Below, one piece after another: positions 8,557-18,082 of a stretch of DNA of 48,090 bases (positions are counted from its first letter, which is position 1; each line of letters starts with the position of its first letter). Both the position numbers and the translations under genes were made by a program. Below the pieces are notes generated by a model. It did no database searches. It had not been told where the DNA came from and worked only from the letters and a program-made list of their open reading frames with translations. The DNA comes from Bacteroidales bacterium. GTDB lineage: Bacteria; Bacteroidota; Bacteroidia; Bacteroidales; JAADJA01. The stretch covers positions 1-48,090 of the forward strand of contig JAUVJI010000012.1 of the NCBI GenBank assembly GCA_030596605.1. The letters are read 5' to 3'.

Positions 8557-8650
8557 TTTTGGTTAAAGTTTACAATACAAATGTACTTAACTAAAACCCA
8601 AAAAACATGGCAGAAATCCACCATGATTTTTTTTGGTGGATTTCCTTATT
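8557..8650 (-). repeat. Promoter/hairpin module, copy B
   Basis: Second copy of the module at 6404-6496. On the minus strand it has a hairpin (ATCCACC / GGTGGAT), then TACATTTG, which fits the Bacteroidota -7 element TAnnTTTG, then the strong ribosome-binding site and ATG of the 8541 gene. This copy is therefore probably a working promoter region. Confidence 0.65.
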
Positions 8651-9188
8651 ATGAGAATCAAATATTGAACAAGAAAAGACTACATTTTACAACTATAGAC
8701 TTTTACGAAATATGAAAAGATCTATTTTATTGATCGTTTAACACGCCAAAATTGACCTCTCATCCAATAACGTGACCAAAGAATTTAACAACCTGTATAT
8801 CGAAATATGTAATCCGTAAACCAATAACGGAAATTCAATAACCGAACCCCAAAATCTTGTAGTTCTTTCTTCCGTTGAAATCCTGTTTAAAACATTAAAA
8901 AAACCTTCAAATGCTTGTGTCAAATCTCCGGTAATCGTTATTATTACTAATGTACAGGATTTTGATAAAAAAATGATGAGAAAATTCGGCTATCATAAAT
9001 GCTATTAATATTGTTCAAAATCGAACATTTCTAATACATGATGAACACTTAAATGTACTTTTTTAATTCTGTTGTAAGTCATAAGGCACTCTTTTATAGC
9101 CTATAACATTTCAAGGTATCAAGTTTGCCAATAAAGTAAGTTAGTATGAAGATTTTATTTTTTTAAACCATTCACTAAAATTTAAAAC
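8651..9188. other. 538-bp intergenic region without a supported gene
   Basis: I see no recognisable gene. A 61-codon minus frame (8923 to 8738) begins with TTG, lacks a family resemblance and lacks a ribosome-binding site. A short plus-strand stretch ending at about 9008 (VIVIITNVQDFDKKMMRKFGY) faintly recalls the last third of a receiver domain and may be a gene remnant, but it is too short to claim. Confidence 0.4.
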
Positions 9189-9785
9189 ATGAAAACATTA
9201 AAATTTTATGCCTTTTTAGGTACAATTGTAGCAGCGTTAATATTATCAGGCTGCTCAAAAGAAAATGATCTTGATCAACCAAATTATGGTTCTTCTTCTG
9301 AAAACTTGAGTGGACAGGAATTAGAAGGCCTGACTCTGTTAGTTGAGAAACACAAACTGCACAAAGATGTGTATTTCACACTATTTGAAAAAACAAACAA
9401 TCCATTATTTGATAATTTATATCATTCCGATGCACAATTGTTTGATTTGCTTTCTAATAAAATTGCAGACTATGGTCAAATAAATCCTGTTGGTAAAATG
9501 GGAGTAGGTGAATTTAGAAGTTTGGAAATTCAGAATTTGTATGATGAATTCTTAAAGACATTTGAAACAGGTATGATCCAGACCTTAACATTTGCAATTG
9601 AAATGGAAGAAGGAACTTCTGAGGATATTCAAAATTGTCTGGCTCAGATTGAAGGCAATGGAGACATCGCTTTGCTCTATACAGATTTATTGACAGAGTC
9701 AATAAGTCAGTTGGATGCACTTGTTTCAGAATTAAAATCATTGGTATCAAACGGTGAACCTACCAACCCGGTCAAAGAAACATAA
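9189..9785 (+). CDS. DUF2202 ferritin-like lipoprotein
   Basis: 198 residues. The N-terminus is a lipoprotein signal with lipobox LSGC, lipidated Cys22. The rest is helical and matches the DUF2202 pattern: SGQELEGLTLLVEKHKLHKDVY, then SDAQLFDLLSNKIADYG, and the segment FAIEMEEGTSEDIQNCLAQI. The family has a ferritin-like four-helix fold, with the glutamates of such segments as candidate metal ligands. The cellular role is not established. It stands alone and is followed by a hairpin terminator at 9836-9864. Confidence 0.85.
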   Translation: MKTLKFYAFLGTIVAALILSGCSKENDLDQPNYGSSSENLSGQELEGLTLLVEKHKLHKDVYFTLFEKTNNPLFDNLYHSDAQLFDLLSNKIADYGQINPVGKMGVGEFRSLEIQNLYDEFLKTFETGMIQTLTFAIEMEEGTSEDIQNCLAQIEGNGDIALLYTDLLTESISQLDALVSELKSLVSNGEPTNPVKET

Positions 9786-9835
9786 TAGCAGCAAATATCT
9801 TTAGGAAGTTTTATTCTCTTAGAGAAATTATAATT

Positions 9836-9864
9836 ATGCCCGTCAAATTAAAAATGGCGGGCAT
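9836..9864 (+). terminator. Terminator of the DUF2202 gene
   Basis: The stem ATGCCCG / CGGGCAT, extended by a G-T pair, encloses an A-rich loop and is followed by TACTTTTTATTTT, about 50 bp after the stop codon. Confidence 0.7.
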
Positions 9865-9958
9865 TACTTTTTATTTTGCAAACATAATCCTGATCAATAA
9901 ATTTAATACATTTGTTTAACAATTAGATGAACAATAGAAGTTATTAAACTATCATGCA

Positions 9959-11716
9959 ATGTCCACTCAAGAAATAATAAAAAATACTACTCTGCTATTA
10001 ATTTTTATGCTGATTTCATTCACCTCCAGGCCACAGGCATTGCCTATTTACATCAATGGGACATACAATGACTGGGAAGATGCCATATACTTTCAGGAAG
10101 ATGAGCAATTGATTGGTGAAGAAATTGATTTTCTGAAATTTACTGTCGCCAACGATAATGATTTTCTTTTTATAAAAATTGATTTCAGCAATGAGATAGA
10201 CCTGACTGATAACAATGAAATATATATTGATATTGATGCAGATAACAATTCAACAACGGGTTGGCAGATAAATGGAATTGGTTCGGAAATGGACTGGAAT
10301 TTCGGTCAAAAGTATGGATACCTGAATGAAGGAAATTCATGGGTAAATATTTACTTTTCTGACATTCAATTGCGGCTATTGCCGACAGTCACCAGCACAT
10401 CTTTCGAAATAGCCATCGGCAGGCATGTAAAACCAAACGGGATTGATTACCTATTTACTGGCGATACTATAAAACTGTGTTTTACTAATTATGTGACCAA
10501 TGGTGATAACATACCAAATCCCGGAGAGTTATTTACCTATATTTTCGACAATACAAATGTTGAACCACCCGATCCTATCCTTATTCAAAAAGAAGAAAGT
10601 GATCTTTTGCGATTAATGTCTTATAATATCCGTAACGATTTTGAAAATAATATTGGTGGATTGGATGATCCGGAACGGTTGCCAGGATTGACAAGGATTT
10701 TTACTGCTATTGTACCTGATATAATTACAATAAATGAATGTTGGAATACGACAACAACTACTGCCCAAGACTTCCTGAATACTAATCTACCAACCGGCAA
10801 TGCCAATGGTTGGTATGTCAATAAGCTTGATGGTGCGAATATAACAGCATCCCGATACCCAATTATCCAAAGCTGGCTCGTTCATCCTGACAGGCGGATA
10901 ACAGCCTGTCTTATTGATCTTCCGGAATTATACAAACAAGATATTTTGGTCATTAGCGCTCATTTTAAATGCTGTGACGATGACCCAACACGACAAATGG
11001 AAGCTGATGCTTTTGTTTCATTTATACTCGATGCAAAAACACCGGGAGGAGTAATTGATCTTCCAGCAAATACACCATTTGTACTGATGGGTGATTTAAA
11101 CCTTGTTGGGCTTTCACAACAGTTAACAACCCTATTAACAGGGGATATACAGGATGTCAACACATTTGGCACTGCGGCTCCTCCTGATTGGGACGACGGT
11201 GATTTAGAGGATCTGATTTCACGACAAACCGACAAACGTATGGCCTATACCTGGCGTAATGACTATGGATCATATCCACCCGGCAGGCTCGACTTTATGA
11301 TTTTTTCAAATAGCGTAATGGAAGTTGAAAAAGCATTTACACTTCAAACTGAAGTTATGACACCGGAAAGACTCCAATTTTATGGATTGGATGAGTATGA
11401 CACCAAAACTTCTTCAGATCATTTCCCAAAAGTGACAGATTATATACTTGAAAAATCTATCGGTATCGAAACTACTCAAAATCCTGGAATTAAATTGGAG
11501 ATTTATCCAAATCCAGCCACAGACTTAATCTATGTTACGTCTGATCAGCAAATCAAATTCGTTAAAGTTTATACATACTCCGGTCATCTTTTACTAATTG
11601 ATACTGTGTATGATAATTCATGGCAATTAAATACATCACAATTAGAAGGAGGAATATATCTATTTCAAATATTTACTAAAGCCGGCGTAATCAGTGATCA
11701 GGTTATTGTTGAATGA
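9959..11716 (+). CDS. T9SS-secreted endonuclease/exonuclease/phosphatase-family protein
   Basis: 585 residues in three parts. A signal-like N-terminus is followed by a beta-rich region (about 28-195) starting YINGTYNDWEDAIYF that resembles family 9 carbohydrate-binding modules. Residues about 215-495 form an exonuclease/endonuclease/phosphatase domain: LMSYNIRNDF, ITINECWN with its catalytic Glu, VLMGDLNLVG with Asp and Asn, and SSDHFP with the catalytic Asp-His. The end (about 510-585) is a type A T9SS sorting domain (LEIYPNPATDLIYV). It is predicted to be exported, acting on nucleic acid or phosphoesters outside the cell. Substrate cannot be told. The ATG at 9959 is accepted because the hydrophobic segment follows soon after. 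Confidence 0.88.
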   Translation: MSTQEIIKNTTLLLIFMLISFTSRPQALPIYINGTYNDWEDAIYFQEDEQLIGEEIDFLKFTVANDNDFLFIKIDFSNEIDLTDNNEIYIDIDADNNSTTGWQINGIGSEMDWNFGQKYGYLNEGNSWVNIYFSDIQLRLLPTVTSTSFEIAIGRHVKPNGIDYLFTGDTIKLCFTNYVTNGDNIPNPGELFTYIFDNTNVEPPDPILIQKEESDLLRLMSYNIRNDFENNIGGLDDPERLPGLTRIFTAIVPDIITINECWNTTTTTAQDFLNTNLPTGNANGWYVNKLDGANITASRYPIIQSWLVHPDRRITACLIDLPELYKQDILVISAHFKCCDDDPTRQMEADAFVSFILDAKTPGGVIDLPANTPFVLMGDLNLVGLSQQLTTLLTGDIQDVNTFGTAAPPDWDDGDLEDLISRQTDKRMAYTWRNDYGSYPPGRLDFMIFSNSVMEVEKAFTLQTEVMTPERLQFYGLDEYDTKTSSDHFPKVTDYILEKSIGIETTQNPGIKLEIYPNPATDLIYVTSDQQIKFVKVYTYSGHLLLIDTVYDNSWQLNTSQLEGGIYLFQIFTKAGVISDQVIVE

Positions 11717-11904
11717 CAAAAAAATTAAGAAGAGAAATCTGAATTTTACAAATTTATGATTGAAAACAATTTCTGTGAACCGGGGATATTCGAGTTTGGA
11801 CCACAACCATCAATGAAGTGGTCAAGTTGGTTTGCAGGAATAAAAAAGTCTTTAAAGGCATTAAAATAGGACAACCGCCGAATTATATGCAGTTGCCCTA
11901 TAGG

Positions 11905-11919
11905 GTGATCCCGAGAGGA
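11905..11919 (+). other. attL of a tRNA-Arg integrative element
   Basis: The 15-base sequence GTGATCCCGAGAGGA is identical, in the same orientation, to 17844-17858, which is the 3' end of tRNA-Arg. A tRNA 3' end duplicated at the far side of an integrase-bearing segment is the classical product of tyrosine-recombinase integration. Confidence 0.75.
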
Positions 11920-12035
11920 CTACTTTTTCACTTATTGATAACTTTGACAATTTATTATTACCTATGCAACTTACTGATTTATTTTGTTTTAAATAAATAA
12001 CAATAAATTCCTATAAATTACAATAAGCCAAAAAC

Positions 12036-12056
12036 TGTATCCACTTTTGTATCCAC
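12036..12056 (+). repeat. 21-bp repeat near the left end of the element (arm-type site candidate)
   Basis: A 21-base direct repeat identical to 17768-17788. Each copy holds two GTATCCAC units separated by TTTT. The copies lie about 120 bp inside attL and about 55 bp inside attR, which fits integrase arm sites. Confidence 0.65.
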
Positions 12057-12099
12057 TTTTATAATTTTCTTATTATCTTGTGAGGACAATTTTCATTCA

Positions 12100-12261
12100 A
12101 TGGCGACGATAAATTATTACCTCAAAGGTGCAATAAGTGATAAAGATATTAAAATCATTGAGAAGAAGGATAAAAAAGAATTGGAATCACGGTTAAGTAA
12201 GAAATACCAGATTTATTTACATGTTTCGATGGCTTTGGCTTCTTTTCGGCTCATATAAATT
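12100..12261 (+). pseudogene. Truncated tyrosine-recombinase (integrase) N-terminus
   Basis: A 53-codon frame begins MATINYYLKGAISDKDIKII and continues ELESRLSKKYQIYLHVS, the start of the arm-DNA-binding domain of Bacteroidota phage-type integrases. It ends at TAA shortly after, with none of the SAM-like or catalytic (R...HxxR...Y) domain. About 350 codons expected for the family are missing. Position just inside attL supports its origin as the element's own integrase. It could still make a short peptide, but no enzyme. Confidence 0.7.
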
Positions 12262-12420
12262 TACTCTGAACTAAAAGCAGTAAATTTAAATAAATTTTGA
12301 TTAAATAAAATTAAAAATGGGTTATTTAGATTGATTCAATGGATATGTCCTTCAAAAATTATAATTTTACTGTGCTATTACTACTTAAAATTTGAATTAA
12401 AGCCAAGTACATAAAATGTG

Positions 12421-12428
12421 TATATTTG
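12421..12428 (+). promoter_or_regulatory. Candidate -7 element (TATATTTG) for the FISUMP gene
   Basis: TATATTTG matches the Bacteroidota TAnnTTTG element and lies 91 bp before the FISUMP start codon. No well-spaced -33 element is evident. Confidence 0.45.
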
Positions 12429-12519
12429 TTTCATGATTTAATTGTTAAACTGTAAATTTTTTCAGAACACGACACAGACATTCTAATAAAATTAATAAAT
12501 ATTTAAAATAAATATAATC

Positions 12520-13545
12520 ATGAAAAGAATTCTTTTGACAGTTGTAATTACATTAATTTGCATCGTAAGTTTATTCTCCCAAACCGGCTCAATCACCAAC
12601 ATACAAGTTGAACAACGTAGCGACGGCAGTGGCCTGGTGGATATTTATTTCGATTTAAATGGAACTGGGAATTCTTATTTTATGAATATAAGAGTAAACT
12701 TTGTTGCAGATACGATTTATTATCCGATTACACCAAGTACACTCACCGGAGATGTCGGACCTATAAGTCCTGGAACCAGCAAGCATATTGTCTGGGATCC
12801 CATGCAGGATCACCCCAACAGATACAGCCCACAGACAAAACTTTTGGTTATCGCTTATAATGTGGAAAGTATGAATCCATGTCCAGATGCTCCCACAGTA
12901 ATGGATGTTGATGGTAACGTTTACAGCACTGCACAAATAGGCAACCAATGCTGGATGAGAGAAAACCTGAATACAACCAGGGACGCTGCCGGAAACAATA
13001 TCACAAGATATTGTTACGAAAACAATAACACATATTGTGAACTTTACGGTGGGCTTTATTCATGGTATACACTGATGAATGGTGCCGGTATCAGCAACAG
13101 CAACCCCAGTGGTGTGCAGGGTATTTGCCCCACAGGCTGGCATGTGCCAAGCAATGCTGAATGGACCGAATTAACAGATTATCTTATTAATACTTATGCA
13201 GATATAGATACAAATAATGTGGGCAACAAATTAAAATCGTGCAGACAGATGGACTCTCCGCTTGGCGGAGATTGCAATACTTTAGATCATCCACACTGGA
13301 ATTCTGATACAATCCACTATGGAACCAATGATTTTGGTTTTTCGGCGCTTCCGGGCGGTATACGATCCTCCAATAACTCATACGGTCTTGTAGGAATCAA
13401 AGGTGATTGGAGGACGACTTCATTGAACATTTTTAGTTTTCCTTATTCTTTGGCAATGGAATGTTCCTGCGGGGGCGTGTTTGATGATACTTTCTCCTTT
13501 TATGACTATGATTTTGGTTTAAGTGTCCGCTGTTTAAGGGATTAG
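12520..13545 (+). CDS. Secreted FISUMP-domain protein
   Basis: 341 residues with a signal peptide (MKRILLTVVITLICIVSLFS). Residues about 25-115 form a beta-rich domain (SITNIQVEQRSDGSGLVDIY). From about 130 to the end is a FISUMP domain (Fibrobacter succinogenes major paralogous domain): VMDVDGNVYSTAQIGNQCWM, ENLNT, a YGGLYSWYTLMN segment, ICPTGWHVPSNAEWTELTDYL, FSALPGGIRSS, and the closing LSVRCLRD. Such domains occur on surface or secreted proteins, and their biochemical role is unknown. It is cargo of the degraded tRNA-Arg element and is followed by a hairpin at 13566. No T9SS sorting domain is present. Confidence 0.85.
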   Translation: MKRILLTVVITLICIVSLFSQTGSITNIQVEQRSDGSGLVDIYFDLNGTGNSYFMNIRVNFVADTIYYPITPSTLTGDVGPISPGTSKHIVWDPMQDHPNRYSPQTKLLVIAYNVESMNPCPDAPTVMDVDGNVYSTAQIGNQCWMRENLNTTRDAAGNNITRYCYENNNTYCELYGGLYSWYTLMNGAGISNSNPSGVQGICPTGWHVPSNAEWTELTDYLINTYADIDTNNVGNKLKSCRQMDSPLGGDCNTLDHPHWNSDTIHYGTNDFGFSALPGGIRSSNNSYGLVGIKGDWRTTSLNIFSFPYSLAMECSCGGVFDDTFSFYDYDFGLSVRCLRD

Positions 13546-13565
13546 AAAATTTGACTATTTAGAGT

Positions 13566-13595
13566 ATCGCGCCTTTGGCGTGATCGAATTTTTTT
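13566..13595 (+). terminator. Terminator after the FISUMP gene
   Basis: The stem ATCGCGCC / GGCGTGAT (one G-T pair) with a three-base loop is followed by CGAATTTTTTT, 20 bases after the stop codon. Confidence 0.65.
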
Positions 13596-13672
13596 ATAAT
13601 GACACGCTACGATGAATTACCGATTTTTAAGGAAAGCTATGATTTGCTACTGATTAAAAAATATATATTCAA

Positions 13673-16600
13673 ATGAAATCAAGAATATTTATCCTCATGA
13701 TTTTGATTGGTTTCCTTTCTGCTCCATGGAAGCTGATTTCACAACCCATCATGGGATATTCCGATTTGTTTGTAATGGGTACACAATCGAATGAATTTCC
13801 TCCCATCATGGGATATTCCGATTTGTTTATAATGGGCACAAAATCGAATGAATTTCCTCCGGCTATAGCCTATACACAAGTGTTTGAAATAAATACCATG
13901 GGGCAGTATTTTACAGGGTATTCAGGTTTGTTTACTCTGAATACTATTGGTGGAAGAATTTATGGTCAGATTACAAACAATCAAACCGGATTGCCCATAC
14001 AGAATGCGTTTATTGAAGCCTTGGGGCATATTTCACTACCAAGCGATCACCTGGGCTTTTATAACCTGTATGTCCCTTATGGCTATGGGTATATTCTAAC
14101 CATAACAGCAGAGAATTATGAAACCCAATATTATTTGACTGTTGACGTTACCGAATCTGCACCTGAAGTGGAAATTAATTATCAAATGGTAAGCATACCA
14201 ATTGATGTTGAGATAGCTACGCTTAACCCAAATCCCAACCCGGTTATTTCAGCAGTTCAGCAGGGAGGAACACTTCACAGGCATTATAAGGTATTTAACA
14301 ACTTTAACGGTAACCCGGTAATTGTTCCTGTTCATGTAACCGGAACTGGAGGTTTTTCTGATTATTATATTTCAAAAGCTGATGGTGTAGTTGATATAGC
14401 GATTGAAAGTAGTCAGGTGGGTAATGGCCAACCGGGATCACAGGAAGTATTTTCTATTGTATCTGTTGGCAATGAACAATTAATCAACCCAATTCAGTTT
14501 ACCTGTAAAGTTGAAGAATCATTGTATGAGAAATACTGGGACAATTACAATTATGCAAAAATAGGAGTAAATTTCCTTGGCCTCGACCTTTCCCTTGAAA
14601 CCGAAAGAGGGGCTGTAACAAGTTTGTCGGCAAGCTCCGGTTCCCCAACCGTTTCGGAATATATTGACATTAGCCGCCAGGGAAGAGCAGGATTGGGTAT
14701 TGGCTTTAAAGTAAAGTCTCCGGGTTCAAAAGGTTCATTAGGACCCATTCAGGGTGGAATAGGTGCAGAAGCCGGGCTTGGTGCAAAATTTATGGGCCTT
14801 ACCGTAGATAATTACCATTTCCCATATGAATCAACAACCGATTGGGAAGCCATTGCAAAATATATATTAATAGGGGATGGTAATTATAAAAGCATTGATA
14901 ATGCCATGATAAGGATATTGTCACTATTTGAAGATAAATTTACCAGCCAGTCAACCCTGTCGGATGCTTTTATTTCGGATGGCGTTGGTATTGACGTAGG
15001 TTACGATGCATCTGCTGAAGCGTTTGCCGGCGTTGAAGTAACTCAAAATGCAAATATTGGAGCCGGGGCAAATATTGGAACCGAAGCCCATGTTACCTTC
15101 GAGACTTATAACCATCATATTGAAAATGAATTTGAGTTTAATTTTGGTGTATCAGGAAAGTTTGCATCTGAAGCTGGTGCGGGCCTAAAAATGGATCTGG
15201 ACAATAATGGAAAGGATGACCTGAATGCCATGCTGACTGTTTGGGACAAGAATAGTTCAAGGGGATTACAGTTTTCCACTTTTCTTGATAGTGATAATCC
15301 CAGCATTTTAAAGAGGTTTGAATTAAAGTTTTTGAAGCGGAATTATTTAAGCAACTATGAGGAAGAAATTGTTTTTTCAATTGATGGACAGGAAGTACTG
15401 AATGCTATATCAACCCTCACAAATGAAATACAGCAAATACGCAACAGTCATTATAACTCAACCAACATAACCGTAGAAAACAACACTTTCAAACTTATAC
15501 TGGATGAGGTATTTGATGCTATTTATAATATCCAGGTAAATCCTTCGGGAGATGCCAACATTAGTTACCAAAAAGAATTAACTAAAATTTCAAGCACAGG
15601 ATCCTTCGAATTAAGCCTTGATTTATCAGTTACTGCCCTTGCACTTGAAGTAGGAGGAGGAGTCGGTTTTGAAAAGGGCAAAAAGATGATAGTGGAATCA
15701 GGGAAATGGGCTAATGGAAAAAAATATATGAATCAGGAATACACTTCTGAAATTCCAGAAATTCCTGTAAGCTATCAGCAGGTTTTACAAGAAATCATTG
15801 ATGATGTTCCCTGGTGGTTAAGATGGTTAATAGCAATGATAGATGTTTTAATACCAGGTAAGGATGATATAACTTTTTATGTGGGAGATAACGGTTCCTA
15901 TATAATTTTCCCAGATAATGCCTTTCCTGCAGGAGCAGATTCAATTCATTGTTCATCCTGGAGCTGGTATGGTAACAGTCCTGCCAAATCGCTGGATGAT
16001 TTAGAAGAGGATAAAAAATACATTTATAAAGAAAACAAGAAGGATGCAGAAGATGCCTTTGGCATGATTTACGGGATCGGTGGCTTCTTCCAATTTGAAC
16101 CCTATGGCACTGCCTTACCTGATACAGCCTGGATGACAATAGTATATGACCAGGCAGAGGTTGACAGTTTGGATGAATCCTCACTTGGTATGTACTGGGA
16201 AGACAAAACAAACCATATCTGGAATTATATAGGTGGTGTAATTGACACAGTTAATAATACGGTAACAGCTCCCATTACACAACTTTCTTTGTTCACGCTT
16301 GCACCAGCAATGCCATTTGGTCCATTTGGCCTAAATGCCACCCCCGACACTATTTATGCTGATAGTGTTTCGGTTTCTATCGTAATTAGCGATACAATTT
16401 ATAATAATAATCTGACACCTGTTATTGACAGTGTATTGTTTACCTTAACCACAGACCATGGCCGGATACTTACAGCTGATGTTGATACTACGAACGATGG
16501 GATTCAGATTTGGGCTTTAGGCCATAAATTGCAGTTCCAGGTATTATCAAGCCATATAGCGGGCCTGGCAGAGGTATCGGCATATAGTGTTTCCGGCTCT

Positions 16601-17626
16601 GCAAATGCGGTAACACAGATTTATTTCTATGATACTATACCACCTGCTGCGCCCTCAATAATTGATGGAGCCGGAGGGAATACAATAGCTGATATATCAT
16701 GGCATCCAAATACAGAAGCTGATTTGGCAGGGTATAAACTTTATTTTGACACAGATACACTATTGCCCCTTGATGGAATTCATACAGTTTATGGTGAACC
16801 ATCTCCAATTATTACAGGTATTGACACGACAATGAAGGTATATGGTCTTTTTAATGATTCTACTTATTATTTTGCAGTCTCAGCAGTTGATGTGTCAGGA
16901 AATGAAAGTCCATTATCTGCCTTTATATCAGCCACACCAGGATACACCTTATTGGCTTTAAAAGTATTGCTTGAAGGGTCATTTTATGCTCAGGATTCAA
17001 TGAAAACTACTTTAAACGATGCCAACCAGATTCCGTTGAGTCAACCCTATATTAATGCACCTTGGTTTTATTCTGGCTCTGAATCAGTATTTGTTATACC
17101 TAATAATGATATTGTTGATTGGGTGTTGATAGAATTAAGGGAAACAGAAGGAGATTCAGCAACTGCAACTCCTGATAAAGTAATTGCAAGGAAAGCTGCT
17201 TTTTTGTTAAAAGATGGAAGCATTGTAGAAAGAGATGGAATTAATCCATTAAGCATAGATATAACTATTTCGAAGAACCTATATATTGTCATTTGGCACC
17301 GGAATCATCTTGGTATAATGTCTGCGAATCCTCTTATTGAAATAGATGGAATATATAACTACGACTTTTCAGCAAGCGAAACACACACATATGGAGGATT
17401 AAATTCGGTTAAAGAACTTGCTCCCGGCAAATGGGGGATGATAGCTGCTGATGGGAATGCGGATGGTATAATTAATAACCTGGATAAAGAAAATGTGTGG
17501 GAGCCGCAAGCAGGTGAATCAGGTTATAAATCAGGCGATTTTAATATGGATATTGAAGTAGATAACAACGATAAGGATGATGTTTGGATGCCGAATGATG
17601 GGAAAGGGTCGCAGGTGCCGGAATAA
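13673..17626 (+). CDS. Giant secreted protein with N-terminal repeats, FN3 and dockerin-like tail
   Basis: 1317 residues. A signal peptide (about 1-24) is followed by two near-identical 19-residue repeats (PIMGYSDLFVMGTQSNEFP, then the same with three changes) and two weaker ones to about residue 92. Residues 95-175 (RIYGQITNNQTGLPIQNAFI) look like a carboxypeptidase-regulatory beta-sandwich. A long middle region without recognised homology contains glycine-rich stretches. A fibronectin type III domain lies at about 1000-1090. The C-terminus (about 1255-1317) has two EF-hand-like loops (DGNADGIINNLDKENVW and DFNMDIEVDNNDKDDVW), as in dockerin modules. No T9SS sorting domain is seen. It is the main cargo of the tRNA-Arg element. 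Function unknown; probably a surface or scaffold-associated protein. Confidence 0.8.
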   Translation: MKSRIFILMILIGFLSAPWKLISQPIMGYSDLFVMGTQSNEFPPIMGYSDLFIMGTKSNEFPPAIAYTQVFEINTMGQYFTGYSGLFTLNTIGGRIYGQITNNQTGLPIQNAFIEALGHISLPSDHLGFYNLYVPYGYGYILTITAENYETQYYLTVDVTESAPEVEINYQMVSIPIDVEIATLNPNPNPVISAVQQGGTLHRHYKVFNNFNGNPVIVPVHVTGTGGFSDYYISKADGVVDIAIESSQVGNGQPGSQEVFSIVSVGNEQLINPIQFTCKVEESLYEKYWDNYNYAKIGVNFLGLDLSLETERGAVTSLSASSGSPTVSEYIDISRQGRAGLGIGFKVKSPGSKGSLGPIQGGIGAEAGLGAKFMGLTVDNYHFPYESTTDWEAIAKYILIGDGNYKSIDNAMIRILSLFEDKFTSQSTLSDAFISDGVGIDVGYDASAEAFAGVEVTQNANIGAGANIGTEAHVTFETYNHHIENEFEFNFGVSGKFASEAGAGLKMDLDNNGKDDLNAMLTVWDKNSSRGLQFSTFLDSDNPSILKRFELKFLKRNYLSNYEEEIVFSIDGQEVLNAISTLTNEIQQIRNSHYNSTNITVENNTFKLILDEVFDAIYNIQVNPSGDANISYQKELTKISSTGSFELSLDLSVTALALEVGGGVGFEKGKKMIVESGKWANGKKYMNQEYTSEIPEIPVSYQQVLQEIIDDVPWWLRWLIAMIDVLIPGKDDITFYVGDNGSYIIFPDNAFPAGADSIHCSSWSWYGNSPAKSLDDLEEDKKYIYKENKKDAEDAFGMIYGIGGFFQFEPYGTALPDTAWMTIVYDQAEVDSLDESSLGMYWEDKTNHIWNYIGGVIDTVNNTVTAPITQLSLFTLAPAMPFGPFGLNATPDTIYADSVSVSIVISDTIYNNNLTPVIDSVLFTLTTDHGRILTADVDTTNDGIQIWALGHKLQFQVLSSHIAGLAEVSAYSVSGSANAVTQIYFYDTIPPAAPSIIDGAGGNTIADISWHPNTEADLAGYKLYFDTDTLLPLDGIHTVYGEPSPIITGIDTTMKVYGLFNDSTYYFAVSAVDVSGNESPLSAFISATPGYTLLALKVLLEGSFYAQDSMKTTLNDANQIPLSQPYINAPWFYSGSESVFVIPNNDIVDWVLIELRETEGDSATATPDKVIARKAAFLLKDGSIVERDGINPLSIDITISKNLYIVIWHRNHLGIMSANPLIEIDGIYNYDFSASETHTYGGLNSVKELAPGKWGMIAADGNADGIINNLDKENVWEPQAGESGYKSGDFNMDIEVDNNDKDDVWMPNDGKGSQVPE
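13745..13860 (+). repeat. 57-bp tandem repeat in the 5' end of the 1317-aa gene
   Basis: Two adjacent 57-bp units, each containing CATCATGGGATATTCCGATT and AATCGAATGAATTTCCTCC, differ at only a few positions and encode the 19-residue N-terminal repeats. Two diverged units follow, visible at protein level only. Confidence 0.85.
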
Positions 17627-17844
17627 AGTACTCATTTTAGCATATGGAATCTAATAAGGTTTGAAGTTTTTTCTTCAGCCCTTAATATTAAAATATCATG
17701 GGATGGTGCAATTCAATGAAAAATCACATAATATAAACAACGAAATTTTTGATGATAATTAAAATAATGTATCCACTTTTGTATCCACAAAAAAGAAAAA
17801 GCCTTGCAAATAGCTTATTTACAAGACTTTACAAAACTTACTTG
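17627..17844. other. Right end of the tRNA-Arg element
   Basis: No gene is seen. It contains the second copy of the 21-bp repeat (17768-17788) and runs up to attR within the tRNA-Arg 3' end. The 17789-17843 stretch is A-rich with CTTGCAAATAG / CAAGAC segments of possible hairpin character. Confidence 0.5.
17768..17788 (+). repeat. 21-bp repeat near the right end of the element
   Basis: Identical to 12036-12056 in the same orientation, with two GTATCCAC units. See the left copy for interpretation as integrase arm sites. Confidence 0.65.
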
Positions 17845-17918
<74 letters not shown>

Positions 17919-18053
17919 TGATGATTTACGAATTACGATGTACGATTTTTGATTTACGAAACTAAAAATCAAAAATTATCTTTCTATAATCACAAATCGG
18001 TGGCAAAATTATGAAATAATATTTATTGAATAATAGATTAATCAGAAATATTA

Positions 18054-18061
18054 TATTTTTG
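18054..18061 (+). promoter_or_regulatory. Candidate -7 element (TATTTTTG) for the HD-domain gene
   Basis: TATTTTTG fits TAnnTTTG and ends 21 bp before the ATG, giving a very short leader. Confidence 0.45.
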
Positions 18062-18082
18062 TTTGAATCAATTTAATTCATA

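Larger units (their letters stand above)
11717..12519. other. 803-bp region holding attL, arm-site repeat and integrase stub
   Basis: There is no intact gene. It contains the left att copy (11905-11919), a 21-bp repeat shared with the right end of the element (12036-12056), a truncated integrase (12100-12261), and a promoter-like TATATTTG at 12421-12428 ahead of the FISUMP gene. A 60-codon frame at 11818-12000 runs across the att copy and is judged spurious. Confidence 0.6.

Noticed and set aside
8738-8923. 61-codon minus-strand frame
   Set aside because: It has a TTG start, no promoter or ribosome-binding site, and no recognisable sequence.
11818-12000. 60-codon plus-strand frame
   Set aside because: It crosses the att copy of tRNA-Arg, has no family resemblance, and lies in the decayed end of the element.
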